Assembly (NCBI RefSeq): GCF_002561455.1
Contig: NZ_NTUP01000074.1
Location: 1-64,000, forward strand
Length of the DNA: 64,000 nt
Origin: Bacillus sp. AFS015802
GTDB taxonomy: Bacteria; Bacillota; Bacilli; Bacillales; Bacillaceae_B
Reading direction: 5' to 3'
Each line of letters opens with the position of its first letter. Position 1 is the first letter of the stretch. The notes under the pieces were generated by a model. It saw only the letters and a program-made list of their open reading frames with translations, ran no database searches and was not told the origin of the DNA. Shown here one piece after another: positions 26,986 to 37,683 of the stretch. The position numbers were made by a program, and so were the translations under genes.

Positions 26986-28023
26986 ATGGAGGACAAATTA
27001 CGATCCCTTCAACAAGAAGCAATCGAAAAGGTGAACGAAGCACAGGATCTGAAAGAGCTGAACAATATCCGTGTTGCTTATTTAGGGAAAAAAGGACCTG
27101 TCACCGAAGCCTTAAAAGGAATGGGCAAACTGTCGGCGGAAGAGCGTCCTAAAATGGGGGCCCTTGCGAATGAAGTCCGTGGAGCCATCACAGAAACCAT
27201 TGAAGCAAAGCAGGCCATTCTTGAAAAAGAAGCGGTTGAAAAGAAGCTTCAATCTGAAACGATCGATGTCACACTACCGGGCCGTCCTGTGAAAAAGGGT
27301 AATCACCATCCGCTTACGATGATCATTGAAGAAATCGAAGACTTGTTCATCGGAATGGGCTACACCGTTGCCGAGGGTCCAGAAGTGGAAAAGGATTACT
27401 ATAACTTCGAAGCACTGAACCTTCCGAAAGGTCACCCTGCCCGTGACATGCAGGATTCATTCTATATCACGGAAGAAACCTTGCTGCGTACCCATACGTC
27501 ACCGGTTCAGGCAAGAACGATGGAGCTCGCCAAAGGGAAAGGCCCGATCAAGATCATCTGTCCGGGTAAAGTATACCGCCGCGATACCGATGACGCGACG
27601 CACTCCCATCAATTCACCCAAATCGAGGGGCTTGTCATCGATGAAAACATCCGCATGAGTGATCTGAAAGGAACGCTGAATGTGTTTGCCAAGAAAATGT
27701 TCGGGGAAGACCGCGAAATCCGCTTACGCCCAAGCTTCTTCCCATTCACAGAGCCTTCCGTCGAGATGGATATCTCTTGTAAGATCTGTGGCGGAAAAGG
27801 CTGCCGCGTATGTAAAGGAACGGGCTGGATCGAAATCCTCGGAGCAGGGATGGTTCATCCGAATGTCCTTGAAATGGCAGGATATGATTCGAAGAAATAT
27901 ACCGGATTTGCATTCGGTATGGGACCTGAGCGCATTGCCTTGTTGAAATACGGAATTGACGATATCCGTCATTTCTACACAAACGATACTCGCTTTGTGA
28001 CACAGTTCGGAACAGAAGAGTAA
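26986..28023 (+). CDS. pheS: Phenylalanyl-tRNA synthetase alpha subunit
   Basis: Catalytic subunit of the alpha2-beta2 class II synthetase. The 345-residue protein has an N-terminal coiled coil (about 1-90) and catalytic motifs: motif 2 region [20 protein letters not shown] and motif 3 [21 protein letters not shown] 26986 follows AAAGGAGGA; the longer in-frame ORF from 26866 runs through the T-box and is not used. It precedes pheT by 27 bases. Confidence 0.97.
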   Translation: MEDKLRSLQQEAIEKVNEAQDLKELNNIRVAYLGKKGPVTEALKGMGKLSAEERPKMGALANEVRGAITETIEAKQAILEKEAVEKKLQSETIDVTLPGRPVKKGNHHPLTMIIEEIEDLFIGMGYTVAEGPEVEKDYYNFEALNLPKGHPARDMQDSFYITEETLLRTHTSPVQARTMELAKGKGPIKIICPGKVYRRDTDDATHSHQFTQIEGLVIDENIRMSDLKGTLNVFAKKMFGEDREIRLRPSFFPFTEPSVEMDISCKICGGKGCRVCKGTGWIEILGAGMVHPNVLEMAGYDSKKYTGFAFGMGPERIALLKYGIDDIRHFYTNDTRFVTQFGTEE

Positions 28024-28050
28024 AAGAAAAACGATAGGAGGTACTAACAC

Positions 28051-30465
28051 ATGTTTGTTTCATATAAATGGTTAGAAAATTATGTAGACCTGTCAGGTGT
28101 CACACCTGAAGAGTTGGCAGAGAAAATTACAAGAAGCGGGATCGAAGTCGAAGGTGTGGAACGGATCGGCGAAGAAATCAAAAATGTGGTCGTCGGCCAT
28201 GTATTACAATGCGAGCCACATCCTGACGCGGATAAATTAAATAAATGCCTGGTGGACGTCGGCGAAGAAGAACCGGTCCAAATCATTTGCGGAGCACCTA
28301 ACGTGGCAAAAGGTCAAAAAGTGGCTGTCGCGAAAGTTGGAGCGGTCCTTCCGGGTAACTTCAAAATCAAAAAAGCCAAGCTTCGCGGTGAAGCATCCCA
28401 CGGGATGATCTGTTCCCTTCAAGAGCTTGGAGTAGAAGGAAAGCTAGTACCGAAAGAACATGCAGAGGGAATTTATGTGTTCTCGGATGATGCTGAAGTA
28501 GGCAGAAATGCCGTTGAACTACTGAATCTTGATGATGCGATTTTAGAACTTGGCTTAACGCCAAATCGTTCAGATTGCTTAAGCATGCTGGGAGTGGCGT
28601 ATGAAGTGGCAGCCATCCTCGATCGTGACGTAAAGCTACCTGTAACGGAGGTATCCGAAGGCAGCGAGAAAGCATCGGATTATGTAACAGTTACCGTAGA
28701 GGCGAAAGAAGATAATCCTCTATACGGTGCTAAAATCATCAAAAATGTCAAAATCGGTCCATCTCCCCTATGGATGCAGAACGCATTGATTTCAGCAGGA
28801 ATCCGCCCGCATAATAATGTGGTCGATATTACGAACTATGTATTATTGGAGTACGGTCAGCCCCTTCATGCGTTTGACTACGACCGCCTTGGATCCAAGG
28901 AAATCCTCGTCCGCCGTGCAAAAGATGGCGAAACATTCGTGACCCTGGATGACGCGGAAAGAACCCTGTCAAGCAGCCAGCTTGTGATCACAAACGGGAC
29001 TGAACCCGTTGCCCTTGCCGGCGTGATGGGTGGAGCGAATTCAGAGGTTCAGAATGATACAACGACGGTGCTTCTGGAAGCTGCATACTTCACGGGCCGG
29101 ATTGTCAGAGGAGCTTCCAAGGACCACGGATTGAGAAGTGAAGCGAGCACCCGCTATGAAAAGGGCGTGGATCCGAACCGTGTCCTGAAAGCAGGAGAAA
29201 GAGCCGCTGGGCTGATGGCAGAATATGCCGGCGGGGACGTTCTTGAAGGCACCGTATTATTCAACGAACTGGACGTTGAGCCGGTTAAAGTGGAGATCAC
29301 ATTAGAAAAAATCAACTCTTCACTGGGAACCTCCATTTCGGGTGACGAAGTCGAAGACATCTTCCGCCGCCTGCAATTCGATGGGGAAGTCGACGGGGAA
29401 ACGTTTGTCATAACTGCTCCTACAAGAAGAGGGGACATCACCATCCCTGAAGATTTACTGGAAGAAGTGGCGCGCCTTTATGGCTATGACAACCTTCCAA
29501 TGACTCTTCCCGAGGGAGAATCCATGGCCGGCGGATTGTCAAACCACCAGCTGAAACGCCGCAGGGTCCGCCGTTATCTAGAAGGAGCGGGACTCCTCCA
29601 GGCCATCACGTATTCGTTGACAAACGACAAGAAAGCAACCCAATACGCCCTGGACGTCAAAGAACCTGTCCGTTTATTGATGCCGATGAGCGAAGAGCGC
29701 AGCAACCTCCGCTTAAGCATCATCCCGCAGCTTCTTGAAGTGCTTTCATACAATAAAGCCCGTCAAAATGACTCCCTTGCGTTCTATGAGGTCGGATCCG
29801 TTTTCTTGCAGGAACCGGGAGAAGAGCTTCCTCAAGAAGAGGAACATATTGCCGGAGCCCTGACCGGACTATGGCATCTCCATCCTTGGCAGGGAGAGAA
29901 AAAGCCTGCTGACTTCTATGTGGCCAAAGGAATCCTTGAAGGGATGTTTGAAGAAATGGGAGTGTCTGAAGCCATCTCATACCGTCAGGCAGCCGTAGAT
30001 GGTTTGCATCCGGGAAGAACCGCCGAGATCATACTCGACAACGAAGTGATCGGTTTCGTCGGAGCCATTCACCCGGAAGCGGAAAAGGAGTTGGACCTGA
30101 ACGAAACATACGTCTTCGAACTGAAGGCATCACCTGTTTTCCATTATGATAAACCGGCATTGGTTTACACGCCGATCCCCCGTCACCCATCCATCACAAG
30201 AGACATCGCCCTTGTCGTGGACGGAGAGGTGAAAGCCGGGGATCTTGCCTCCATCATCAAAGAAGCGGGAGGAAAACTTCTGAAAGAAGTATCCGTCTTC
30301 GACCTTTATGAAGGGGAGCATATGGAAGCGGGCAAGAAATCTCTTGCGTTCTCCCTGAAATACTTCGATCCGGCGAAAACATTGACCGATGAAGAAGTAG
30401 TGAAAGTACATGATAACGTACTCGCTGCCGTGAAAGAAAAAGCGGGAGCCGAATTAAGAGGATAA
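28051..30465 (+). CDS. pheT: Phenylalanyl-tRNA synthetase beta subunit
   Basis: Non-catalytic editing and tRNA-binding subunit, 804 residues. An N-terminal tRNA-binding (EMAP-like) domain (about 40-150, [18 protein letters not shown]) is followed by B3/B4 editing domains ([21 protein letters not shown]), B5 and a C-terminal ferredoxin-fold anticodon-binding domain ([19 protein letters not shown]). AGGAGGT precedes the ATG. It ends the T-box-controlled operon with a terminator at 30482. Confidence 0.97.
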   Translation: MFVSYKWLENYVDLSGVTPEELAEKITRSGIEVEGVERIGEEIKNVVVGHVLQCEPHPDADKLNKCLVDVGEEEPVQIICGAPNVAKGQKVAVAKVGAVLPGNFKIKKAKLRGEASHGMICSLQELGVEGKLVPKEHAEGIYVFSDDAEVGRNAVELLNLDDAILELGLTPNRSDCLSMLGVAYEVAAILDRDVKLPVTEVSEGSEKASDYVTVTVEAKEDNPLYGAKIIKNVKIGPSPLWMQNALISAGIRPHNNVVDITNYVLLEYGQPLHAFDYDRLGSKEILVRRAKDGETFVTLDDAERTLSSSQLVITNGTEPVALAGVMGGANSEVQNDTTTVLLEAAYFTGRIVRGASKDHGLRSEASTRYEKGVDPNRVLKAGERAAGLMAEYAGGDVLEGTVLFNELDVEPVKVEITLEKINSSLGTSISGDEVEDIFRRLQFDGEVDGETFVITAPTRRGDITIPEDLLEEVARLYGYDNLPMTLPEGESMAGGLSNHQLKRRRVRRYLEGAGLLQAITYSLTNDKKATQYALDVKEPVRLLMPMSEERSNLRLSIIPQLLEVLSYNKARQNDSLAFYEVGSVFLQEPGEELPQEEEHIAGALTGLWHLHPWQGEKKPADFYVAKGILEGMFEEMGVSEAISYRQAAVDGLHPGRTAEIILDNEVIGFVGAIHPEAEKELDLNETYVFELKASPVFHYDKPALVYTPIPRHPSITRDIALVVDGEVKAGDLASIIKEAGGKLLKEVSVFDLYEGEHMEAGKKSLAFSLKYFDPAKTLTDEEVVKVHDNVLAAVKEKAGAELRG

Positions 30466-30481
30466 TCACGCTTGTGAAAAG

Positions 30482-30513
30482 AGGTGTCAGACGATGGTCT
30501 GGCATCTTTTTTT
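30482..30513 (+). terminator. Terminator after pheT
   Basis: AGGTGTCAGAC pairs with GTCTGGCATCT (G-T pairs included), followed by TTTTTTTG. Confidence 0.9.
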
Positions 30514-30544
30514 GTTTGTCTGGTAAAAAAAAGGGGGAGTTTTG

Positions 30545-30730
30545 ACAGGAGAAATATGGCTGGAATTTAACAGGAGAAAAAACGGCGGAATTCAACAGGA
30601 GAAATATGCCCGGAATTCAACAGGAGAAAATGCGACGGAATTCAACAGCTGAAATACGTTCAAAATTCAACAGCTGAAAAACAGTGAAAAATCAGCAGCT
30701 GAATTCCCCCAAAACATTCAGCAGCTGAAC
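30545..30730. repeat. 25-base phased repeat array
   Basis: Eight units: ACAGGAGAAA at 30545, 30570, 30595 and 30620, then ACAGCTGAAA at 30645 and 30670, then GCAGCTGAA at 30695 and 30721. The spacing is exactly 25 bases except the last (26). The typical unit is AATTCAACAGGAGAAA plus about nine variable bases. The core changes from CAGGAG to CAGCTG along the array. The period is not a multiple of three, so it is not coding. Confidence 0.92.
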
Positions 30731-30741
30731 CCACACCCCAA

Positions 30742-30770
30742 CAAAAAAAGCCGCATCCCATGCGGCTTTT
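30742..30770 (-). terminator. Terminator after rnhC
   Basis: AAAAGCCGCAT and ATGCGGCTTTT pair across a three-base loop; on the - strand a run of seven T follows. It may act weakly in the + direction too. Confidence 0.88.
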
Positions 30771-30772
30771 CC

Positions 30773-31696
30773 TCATTTCCTCGCTAACTTCATCGCCTTC
30801 TCGCTATTCGCGAAATGCCATTTGGTCATGGACTTTAATTCTTCGATTCCTTTTCGCTTGATGATCTTCGCTGCGGCCACGTCGACGTGGTTGCCGGCGC
30901 CTTTCGGTATGTCGACGCCCGCTTTGGCACTCAGCTTGTCCATTTCCTTTAGGAACGCATAACGGGCAATGATCGATGCCGCTGCGACGGCTAGGTGGAT
31001 GCTTTCTCCCTTTGTGCTGAAATAGACGCGGTCACGCTGGATTTTCTTTTGGGCAGAGACATGCTTGAAGTATGTATTCTTTTCGACGAACTGATCGATC
31101 AGTATGCCTTCTGGCAGTTCCGGTGCCATTTTTTCAAGTAGATTCAGGATGGCTTTGTTATGAAGGAGTGCTTTCATTTTTCCCTGTGTCATGCCCTTTT
31201 CCTGCATCTCATTGTATTTCGGATTGTGGAGAATGAGCAGAGAGTAAGGGATGGTCGAGATCAGGTCCCTTGCTATGCTGATGATTTGAGGGTCGGATAA
31301 GTTTTTGGAATCCTTGACCCCGAGTTCCTTCATGAGTGGGAGGTGCTCCCTTTTCACGTAGGCACTCACCACGGTGATGGGGCCGAAGAAGTCTCCTGTC
31401 CCGACCTCATCTGAACCGATGACGGACCAATCGGCGAAGTTTTCAGGCAGGGACGTCGTGCCTTTTGAAGGGGATTTCACTTTGGCAGGGGCGCTGGTTC
31501 CCCACTGGCTTGCCTCGCCTTCCCCATTTGCCCCCTGAAACAATACTTTTCCGGATTTGTAGGCGGTAATCGTGCAGCCGGATGGCTTTGCTACAAATAG
31601 GGCCCCCGGCGGAAGCTTTTCGACCAGTACATTTCGGTAGTGACCTTTCATTTTCTCAATGGTTTCTTTCGTTGTTTGAATGACGGTGTTGGCCAA
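30773..31696 (-). CDS. rnhC: Ribonuclease HIII
   Basis: Removes RNA from RNA-DNA hybrids. The 307-residue product has an N-terminal TBP-like substrate-binding domain (GALFVAKPSGCTITAYKSGK) and a catalytic RNase H domain beginning IGSDEVGTGDFFGP (catalytic D and E), with AAASIIARYAFL further on. TTG 31696 is chosen because AAGGAG lies eight bases upstream and the length then matches B. subtilis RnhC; the 26 upstream residues of the longer ORF fall in the promoter. It is divergent from zapA. Confidence 0.94.
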   Translation of the reverse strand: MANTVIQTTKETIEKMKGHYRNVLVEKLPPGALFVAKPSGCTITAYKSGKVLFQGANGEGEASQWGTSAPAKVKSPSKGTTSLPENFADWSVIGSDEVGTGDFFGPITVVSAYVKREHLPLMKELGVKDSKNLSDPQIISIARDLISTIPYSLLILHNPKYNEMQEKGMTQGKMKALLHNKAILNLLEKMAPELPEGILIDQFVEKNTYFKHVSAQKKIQRDRVYFSTKGESIHLAVAAASIIARYAFLKEMDKLSAKAGVDIPKGAGNHVDVAAAKIIKRKGIEELKSMTKWHFANSEKAMKLARK

Positions 31697-31728
31697 GTTT
31701 CTCTCTCCTTCTGACAATATGATTGAAT

Positions 31729-31757
31729 TTAATAAAAAATGTGACCTTATGTGACAA
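31729..31757 (-). promoter_or_regulatory. rnhC promoter
   Basis: On the - strand TTGTCA (31757-31752) and TATTAA (31734-31729) are separated by 17 bases, about 33 bases before the TTG start. Confidence 0.65.
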
Positions 31758-31828
31758 ATTCCTTCCAAAATCAAAAGATTTCATGGTATGATTATGTGTA
31801 GGATTCTTATGAATGGGGGGCTTTCAGG

Positions 31829-32089
31829 TTGTCTGAAGTACAAAAAAATCGCACCACTGTGGACATATATGGTCAACAATATACGATTGTTGGGACTGAA
31901 TCAACAAGTCAAATAAGATTTGTCTGTTCAAAAGTGGATGACAAAATGAGAGAAATCAACTCCATGAATCCATCTCTCGACACAAGCAGGCTCGCCGTTT
32001 TGACAGCGGTGAATGCCGTAAATGATTATCTCAAACTTCAAGAAAAAGTTGAAGAGCTTGAACGGGAAATTAAACGATTAAAGGATTGA
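31829..32089 (+). CDS. zapA: ZapA, FtsZ-ring stabilising protein
   Basis: Cytoplasmic division protein that bundles FtsZ filaments. The 86-residue protein has the ZapA core ([17 protein letters not shown]) and a C-terminal coiled coil ([16 protein letters not shown]). TTG 31829 follows GGGGGG by eight bases. cvpA begins seven bases after its stop, so the two are co-translated. Order rnhC(-)-zapA-cvpA-polX-mutS2 is as in B. subtilis. Confidence 0.94.
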   Translation: MSEVQKNRTTVDIYGQQYTIVGTESTSQIRFVCSKVDDKMREINSMNPSLDTSRLAVLTAVNAVNDYLKLQEKVEELEREIKRLKD

Positions 32090-32096
32090 AAAAAAG

Positions 32097-32636
32097 ATGT
32101 TGGACTTAGCTTTGTTGATCATCCTGGTGATAGGATTTCTAATAGGTTTGAAACGTGGATTCATTTTGCAGGTCATCCACATATTCGGTTTTATCGTTTC
32201 TTTCATTGTAGCATACATATATTATGATCAGCTTGCACCCAAGCTGACTTTATGGATTCCGTATCCTGAATTGGACGAGCAGTCCACGCTGAATATGATT
32301 TTTGAATCGACCCATTTAGATCAGGCGTACTACCGGGTGATTGCGTTTGCTGTGATTTTCTTCGCGGTGCGGATCATCCTCCAGATCATTGGTTCGATGC
32401 TCGACTTTGTTGCCCATCTACCGCTTTTGAAGCAGCTGAATATCCTTGGCGGCGGGGTACTGGGTTTTATAGAAGCATATTTAATGATATTCATTCTCTT
32501 ATTCATTGCGGTATTATTGCCGATCGAGTCGGTTCAGACATTCATCAATAACTCTTTTATTGCGCAAGCGATGGTGAAACATACCCCGGTTTTCTCCGAT
32601 ATGGTGAAATCCTGGTGGATTGAATATGTAGCCTGA
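32097..32636 (+). CDS. cvpA: CvpA family membrane protein
   Basis: Integral membrane protein of 179 residues with four hydrophobic helices (near 2-20, 25-45, 80-100, 115-145) and the CvpA pattern LIGLKRGFILQVIHIFGFI. The name comes from colicin V production in E. coli; the role in Bacillus is unknown (B. subtilis YshB). It starts seven bases after zapA and is followed by a complex terminator. Confidence 0.88.
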   Translation: MLDLALLIILVIGFLIGLKRGFILQVIHIFGFIVSFIVAYIYYDQLAPKLTLWIPYPELDEQSTLNMIFESTHLDQAYYRVIAFAVIFFAVRIILQIIGSMLDFVAHLPLLKQLNILGGGVLGFIEAYLMIFILLFIAVLLPIESVQTFINNSFIAQAMVKHTPVFSDMVKSWWIEYVA

Positions 32637-32643
32637 ATAAGGG

Positions 32644-32720
32644 CTGACTATAAGTATGCAACCAATAATCCGGCAGGAAGGTCAGGCGGATTTGTTCATC
32701 TTATAAGTCAGTCTTTTTTC
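32644..32720 (+). terminator. Long nested terminator after cvpA
   Basis: The outer stem pairs CTGAC-TATAAG (32644) with CTTATAAGTCAG (ending 32711), one base bulged. An inner hairpin AATCCG/CGGATT lies in the loop, and TCTTTTTT follows. Confidence 0.75.
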
Positions 32721-32830
32721 TTTTTATATCAATTTTGCTACTATATAGATGGAGTCGTTTTTGCTTTTATAGCGAACGAAGAAGCTGAAAGGATCCTTAC
32801 TCGTTAAATCTAAGATAGAGGGTGAATCTC

Positions 32831-34540
32831 TTGAATAAAAAAGATATTATAAAATTATTAGAGAAAATTGCGATATATATGGAATTGAAAGGCGAAAATT
32901 CATTTAAGACATCCGCCTACCGAAAAGCGGCTGCGGCACTTGAAAATGACGACCGGAGCCTACAGGAAATCAGTGATTTCACGAAACTCTCCGGGATCGG
33001 AAAAGGTACGGCAGGGGTGATCGAAGAGTACATAAACGATGGGACATCCTCGGTTCTTGAAGAATTGAAGGAGGAGGTCCCACAGGGATTGATCCCCCTT
33101 CTTCAATTGCCTGGACTTGGCGGGAAGAAAATCGCTAAGCTGTACAGTGAGCTTGGGGTCGAAGGGATCGAAGACCTGGAAGAGGCGTGTAAAGCCAATA
33201 AGGTACAGGCGCTTGCAGGCTTTGGGAAAAAGACGGAAGAAAAGATCCTCGCTTCCATCGAACAGGTCGGAAAAAGACCCGACCGCCTCCCGATTGGTTT
33301 CATGATGGGGATTGCGGAAGAGATCGAGGGATATCTTTCACAAATGGACAGCATCGGGACTTACTCGAGAGCCGGAAGTTTGAGAAGGATGAGGGAAACC
33401 ATCAAGGACCTTGATTTCATTATTTCGACCGAACGTCCCGAAAAGGTGAAGGAAGAGCTTTTGACATTGCCTCATATCGTTGAAACCATTGCTGCGGGGG
33501 ATACGAAGGTTTCATTGACCCTTAAGTACGATTGGGACGTCAGCATTGATTTTCGTATCGTGAAGCCTGAGGAATTTGCGACGACCCTCCATCATTTCAC
33601 AGGATCAAAGGATCATAATGTCCGCATGCGGCAGCTGGCCAAAGAACGCGGGGAGAAGATCAGTGAATATGGCGTGGAGAATAGTGAAACCGGTGAAGTG
33701 AGGACCTTTAAGACCGAGGAAGAATTCTATCATTATTTCAACCTGCCGTTCATTCCCCCGGAGCTCCGGGAAGATGGAAGAGAAGTGGAAGAGTTCAGTA
33801 AGGATTATCCTCTCCTCACATTGAAGGATATAAACGGCGACCTGCACATGCACTCGACATGGTCGGATGGTGCATATTCCATCGAGGAAATGGTGGAAGC
33901 GTGCCGAGCCAAAGGATATCAATATATGGCCATCACGGACCATTCACAGTATTTGCGGGTGGCGAATGGCCTTACGAAAGAGCGTTTATTGAAACAAATC
34001 GAGGAAATAAAAGAAATCAATCAAAAGTATGATGATATCGAAGTCCTTTCGGGAATCGAGATGGATATCCTGCCTGACGGGACTTTGGACTATGATGATG
34101 ATCTTCTGGAAAAAGTGGACCTTGTCATAGCTTCCATTCATTCAAGTTTTTCACAGCCTCAAGAGAAAATCATGGAGAGACTCTCAACAGCCTTGAAGAG
34201 TACCCATGTGGATATCATCGCCCACCCGACCGGCAGGATCATCGGCAGACGGGAAGGCTACGACGTCGATGTGGATCTTCTTATCCAATTGGCGAAAGAA
34301 ACCGGTACGGCACTTGAGCTGAATGCCAACCCGAATCGTCTGGATCTTTCTGCTGAAAATATCCGCAAGGCCCAGGAACAGGGTGTGAAGCTCGTCATCA
34401 ATACAGATGCTCACAGTATCGATCACCTGGAGTTTATGGAAGTCGGTGTCGGCACTGCCCGTAAAGGATGGATCAAGAAAGACACGGTCATCAATGCATG
34501 GGATAAAAATGAGCTGTTACAATATATTAAGCGAAACTGA
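32831..34540 (+). CDS. polX: DNA polymerase X / 3'-5' exonuclease
   Basis: Family X repair polymerase fused to a PHP exonuclease, 569 residues. The N-terminal PolX core has helix-hairpin-helix motifs ([27 protein letters not shown]) and the palm with DLDFIIS. The PHP domain begins near 336 with [11 protein letters not shown] and includes ITDHSQYL and [12 protein letters not shown] 32831 is chosen because GAGGGTG lies upstream and the family starts M(N/H)KKDII; GTG 32822 is an alternative. mutS2 follows 20 bases later. Confidence 0.94.
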   Translation: MNKKDIIKLLEKIAIYMELKGENSFKTSAYRKAAAALENDDRSLQEISDFTKLSGIGKGTAGVIEEYINDGTSSVLEELKEEVPQGLIPLLQLPGLGGKKIAKLYSELGVEGIEDLEEACKANKVQALAGFGKKTEEKILASIEQVGKRPDRLPIGFMMGIAEEIEGYLSQMDSIGTYSRAGSLRRMRETIKDLDFIISTERPEKVKEELLTLPHIVETIAAGDTKVSLTLKYDWDVSIDFRIVKPEEFATTLHHFTGSKDHNVRMRQLAKERGEKISEYGVENSETGEVRTFKTEEEFYHYFNLPFIPPELREDGREVEEFSKDYPLLTLKDINGDLHMHSTWSDGAYSIEEMVEACRAKGYQYMAITDHSQYLRVANGLTKERLLKQIEEIKEINQKYDDIEVLSGIEMDILPDGTLDYDDDLLEKVDLVIASIHSSFSQPQEKIMERLSTALKSTHVDIIAHPTGRIIGRREGYDVDVDLLIQLAKETGTALELNANPNRLDLSAENIRKAQEQGVKLVINTDAHSIDHLEFMEVGVGTARKGWIKKDTVINAWDKNELLQYIKRN

Positions 34541-34560
34541 TAAAAGGTGGAATACATTCC

Positions 34561-36915
34561 GTGAATGCTAAAGTATTAAAGACGTTGGAGTTTGATAAAA
34601 TCAAAGAATTATTAAAGCAATTCGCTGCATCTGCACTCGGTCATGCAAGGGTATCCTCCCTCATGCCGTCAGTGGAATACGAAGAGATTACGGCTCTTCA
34701 CGATGAGACGGATGAGGCGATGACGATTCTCCGGTTGAAGGGGCATGCGCCTTTAGGCGGGATCTTTGACATAAGGCCTCACGTGAAGCGTGCTCAAATC
34801 GGCGGTATGCTTTCCCCGTCCGAGTTCGTCCAGGTGGCGAGCACGATCCGGGCAAGCCGTAAGCTGACTCTCTTTGTGGAAGAACTCCTCGAGGAAGAGG
34901 TGGAAATCCCTCTTCTACAAGAGAAAATGGGGTCGGTCATCCCGCTTCCGCAATTGGAACAGGATATACGGAAAGTCGTGGACGACAATGGGGAAATTCT
35001 CGATACTGCCAGTGAAACACTTCGCACGATCCGTACGCAGCTTCGTGCGAATGAGGGACGGATCCGGGAGAAGCTTGAACGGATGATCCGTTCTTCCAAC
35101 GCGCAAAAAATGTTATCAGATGCGATCATCACCATCCGTAATGATCGTTACGTCATTCCGGTCAAACAGGAGTACAGAGGTCAATACGGCGGGATCATCC
35201 ATGATCAATCCTCTTCCGGCCAGACGTTATTCATCGAGCCTGAAGCGATCGTTCAGCTGAATAACCAGCTCAGGGAGCTCCGCTTGAAAGAACAGACGGA
35301 AATCGAAAAAATCCTTCAGGAGCTGTCTGAAAGCGTCCAGGAATCCGGGGAAGAACTTCTTCTGATCGTGAATGTCCTTTCTGACGTGGATTTCATGTTT
35401 ACCAAAGCGAAGTTCGGACGGTCGATCAAGGGATCTAAGCCGACGATCAATAACGAACGACGGATGAAGCTGAACAAGGCCCGTCATCCCCTGCTTCCGA
35501 TCGATGAGGCGGTGGCGAATGACATCGAGCTCGGGAATGAGTTTTCTTCCATTGTCATCACCGGTCCCAATACCGGGGGGAAAACCGTAACTCTGAAGAC
35601 ATTGGGATTGACGAGCCTCATGGCACAGGCAGGTCTTCCGATCCCGGCTTTGGATGGTTCAGAGGTCGGCGTATTCCGGCATATCTATGCTGACATCGGG
35701 GATGAGCAGTCGATTGAACAGAGTTTGAGTACCTTCTCGTCCCATATGGTCAATATTGTCGACATCCTGAAAAAAGTCGACCATGAGAGTCTGGTGCTCT
35801 TCGATGAGCTTGGTGCCGGGACGGATCCCCAGGAAGGTGCGGCGTTAGCGATTTCCATCCTGGATGAAGTCCATGGAACCGGGGCCAGGGTCGTAGCGAC
35901 TACCCATTATCCTGAGTTGAAAGCATATGGATATAATCGTGAAGGTGTCGTGAATGCGAGTGTGGAATTCGATGTGGAAACACTAAGTCCCACGTATAAG
36001 CTGCTCCTGGGCGTACCGGGAAGGAGTAATGCGTTCGATATTTCCAAACGACTGGGACTTTCGGATCCGGTCATCCAACGTGCGAAATCCCATATCGGCA
36101 CCGATAGTAAAGAAGTCGAAAATATGATCGCTTCACTTGAAGACAGCAGGCGCCAGGGTGAACGGGAGCTTGAGGAGGCCCACGAGCTGCTGAGACAGGC
36201 TGAGAAAATGCACAAAGATATGCAGAAGCAAATGATGGAGTATTACGAGAAGAAGGATACCCTCTACGAAAAAGCACAGCAGAAAGCCAGTGAAGTCGTT
36301 GAAAAGGCAAAGGCGGAAGCTGAGCAGGTGATCAAAGATCTCCGGAAGATGCAGCAGGAAAAGTCTGCCCAGATCAAAGAGCATGAACTGATCCAGGCAA
36401 AAAAGCAGCTTGAGGACGCCACACCTAAGCTGAAGACGGGGCAAAAGAAGAAAGCCACAGGGTCAAAACATGAATTGAAACCTGGTGACGAAGTCAAAGT
36501 CCTGAGCTTTGATCAAAAAGGTCATCTGGTCGAACGGGTATCTGCGAAGGAATGGCAGGTACAGATGGGCATCATGAAGATGAAAGTGAAGGAATCAGAC
36601 CTTGAATTCATTCAATCTCAACAAAAGGTGGAAACGAAACCGCTGGCTACGGTGAAAGGCAAGGACTTCCATGTCAGCCTCGAACTCGACCTGCGGGGAG
36701 AACGTTTTGAAAATGCCCTATCAAGAGTGGAGAAATACATCGATGACGCTCTTCTTGCTGGCTACCCACGCGTTTCCATCATCCATGGAAAAGGGACGGG
36801 AGCTTTAAGACAGGGAGTGCAGGAGTACTTGAAGAACCACCGGTCGGTCAAAAACATCCGTTTCGGGGATGCAGGTGAAGGTGGAACGGGCGTCACGGTC
36901 GTTCAGTTTAAATAA
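34561..36915 (+). CDS. mutS2: MutS2, ribosome-rescue / anti-recombination ATPase
   Basis: The 784-residue MutS paralogue lacks the mismatch-recognition domain. It has a clamp/core region, an ABC-type ATPase (Walker [11 protein letters not shown] at about 335; [13 protein letters not shown] as Walker B), a long coiled coil (about 515-620, rich in E/K/Q), a KOW-like segment and a C-terminal Smr nuclease domain ([30 protein letters not shown]). In B. subtilis it acts on collided ribosomes; in other species it suppresses recombination. GTG 34561 with AAAGGTGG upstream. Confidence 0.95.
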   Translation: MNAKVLKTLEFDKIKELLKQFAASALGHARVSSLMPSVEYEEITALHDETDEAMTILRLKGHAPLGGIFDIRPHVKRAQIGGMLSPSEFVQVASTIRASRKLTLFVEELLEEEVEIPLLQEKMGSVIPLPQLEQDIRKVVDDNGEILDTASETLRTIRTQLRANEGRIREKLERMIRSSNAQKMLSDAIITIRNDRYVIPVKQEYRGQYGGIIHDQSSSGQTLFIEPEAIVQLNNQLRELRLKEQTEIEKILQELSESVQESGEELLLIVNVLSDVDFMFTKAKFGRSIKGSKPTINNERRMKLNKARHPLLPIDEAVANDIELGNEFSSIVITGPNTGGKTVTLKTLGLTSLMAQAGLPIPALDGSEVGVFRHIYADIGDEQSIEQSLSTFSSHMVNIVDILKKVDHESLVLFDELGAGTDPQEGAALAISILDEVHGTGARVVATTHYPELKAYGYNREGVVNASVEFDVETLSPTYKLLLGVPGRSNAFDISKRLGLSDPVIQRAKSHIGTDSKEVENMIASLEDSRRQGERELEEAHELLRQAEKMHKDMQKQMMEYYEKKDTLYEKAQQKASEVVEKAKAEAEQVIKDLRKMQQEKSAQIKEHELIQAKKQLEDATPKLKTGQKKKATGSKHELKPGDEVKVLSFDQKGHLVERVSAKEWQVQMGIMKMKVKESDLEFIQSQQKVETKPLATVKGKDFHVSLELDLRGERFENALSRVEKYIDDALLAGYPRVSIIHGKGTGALRQGVQEYLKNHRSVKNIRFGDAGEGGTGVTVVQFK

Positions 36916-36936
36916 AGAGGGTAAGGGAGCTTTACA

Positions 36937-37344
36937 ATGGAGAACTTTTGGGAAAATGAATTTGTTCAGACGGCGGGAAATTATAGTGTGGTCATCCTTT
37001 GCCTGGTTTTGTTTTTAGCGATCTTTGAATTGGTGACCAAATACCGGAACTGGGAAGAAATCAAAAAAGGAAATTTGGCTGTGGCGATGGCAACAGGCGG
37101 GAAAATATTCGGGATAGCGAATATTTTCCGACATTCCATCAGCCATAATGATACGATCCTGACCACGATCGGGTGGGGTGTATTTGGCTTCATTCTCCTG
37201 TTGATCGGCTATTTCATCTATGAATTCCTGACGCCGAAATTCAGGATCGATGAAGAAATTGAAAATGATAACCGGGCGGTAGGCTTCATTTCGCTCGTCA
37301 TTTCAGTCGGGTTATCCTATGTCATAGGAGCCGGTATATCGTAA
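36937..37344 (+). CDS. yshE: DUF350 membrane protein YshE
   Basis: Integral membrane protein of 135 residues with four predicted helices (near 16-36, 55-75, 80-100, 115-133). Paired DUF350-like repeats contain NLAVAMATGGKIFGIA and NRAVGFISLVISVG. Function is unknown. It begins 21 bases after mutS2 in the same operon, as in B. subtilis. Its stop codon TAA is part of the ribosome binding site of the following 27-codon ORF. Confidence 0.88.
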   Translation: MENFWENEFVQTAGNYSVVILCLVLFLAIFELVTKYRNWEEIKKGNLAVAMATGGKIFGIANIFRHSISHNDTILTTIGWGVFGFILLLIGYFIYEFLTPKFRIDEEIENDNRAVGFISLVISVGLSYVIGAGIS

Positions 37345-37355
37345 GGAGAGGAAAT

Positions 37356-37439
37356 ATGGAAACGTTGGCGAAGGTTCTGCTCACCCTGTGCGGGGTGTTC
37401 ATACTGGTTGGGATCATCTATATGCTGTTCTTTACTTGA
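37356..37439 (+). CDS. 27-residue single-pass membrane peptide
   Basis: A short ORF that runs METLAKVLLTLCGVF then ILVGIIYMLFFT and stops at TGA 37437. It has a strong Shine-Dalgarno AAGGAGAGG spaced correctly before the ATG, formed partly from the yshE stop codon. The peptide is almost wholly hydrophobic (one predicted transmembrane helix) with an acidic start and one lysine. It is the last ORF before a terminator at 37501. Expression is inferred from its translation signals and the hydrophobic pattern; no homologue is known to me. Confidence 0.6.
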   Translation: METLAKVLLTLCGVFILVGIIYMLFFT

Positions 37440-37500
37440 ACAGTAGACTATATAGAATCATGAGAGAGAAATAATCCTAAAATAATACTAATGTACAAAC

Positions 37501-37534
37501 AGACTGTCATATGGTGAAATAGGCAGTCTTTTTT
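37501..37534 (+). terminator. Terminator of the polX-mutS2-yshE operon
   Basis: AGACTGTC pairs with GGCAGTCT (one G-T pair), followed by TTTTTT. Confidence 0.8.
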
Positions 37535-37609
37535 CATTTTTAAAAAGGGATTGTGAGGAAGGTCAAGCCTGAGGGATAGGCAGAAAGTACGGTCGGGTTG
37601 TATTTGAAA

Positions 37610-37638
37610 TTGTAACTGAAGTCCCCTTATATTATAAT
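37610..37638 (+). promoter_or_regulatory. lcfA promoter
   Basis: TTGTAA (37610-37615) and TATAAT (37633-37638) with a 17-base spacer. Only a partial FadR half-site (ATGAATAG) follows the -10, not a full operator. Confidence 0.7.
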
Positions 37639-37683
37639 AATGAATAGAAGAAATTTTCTAAAAATTATGAAGGAGGGATTACA

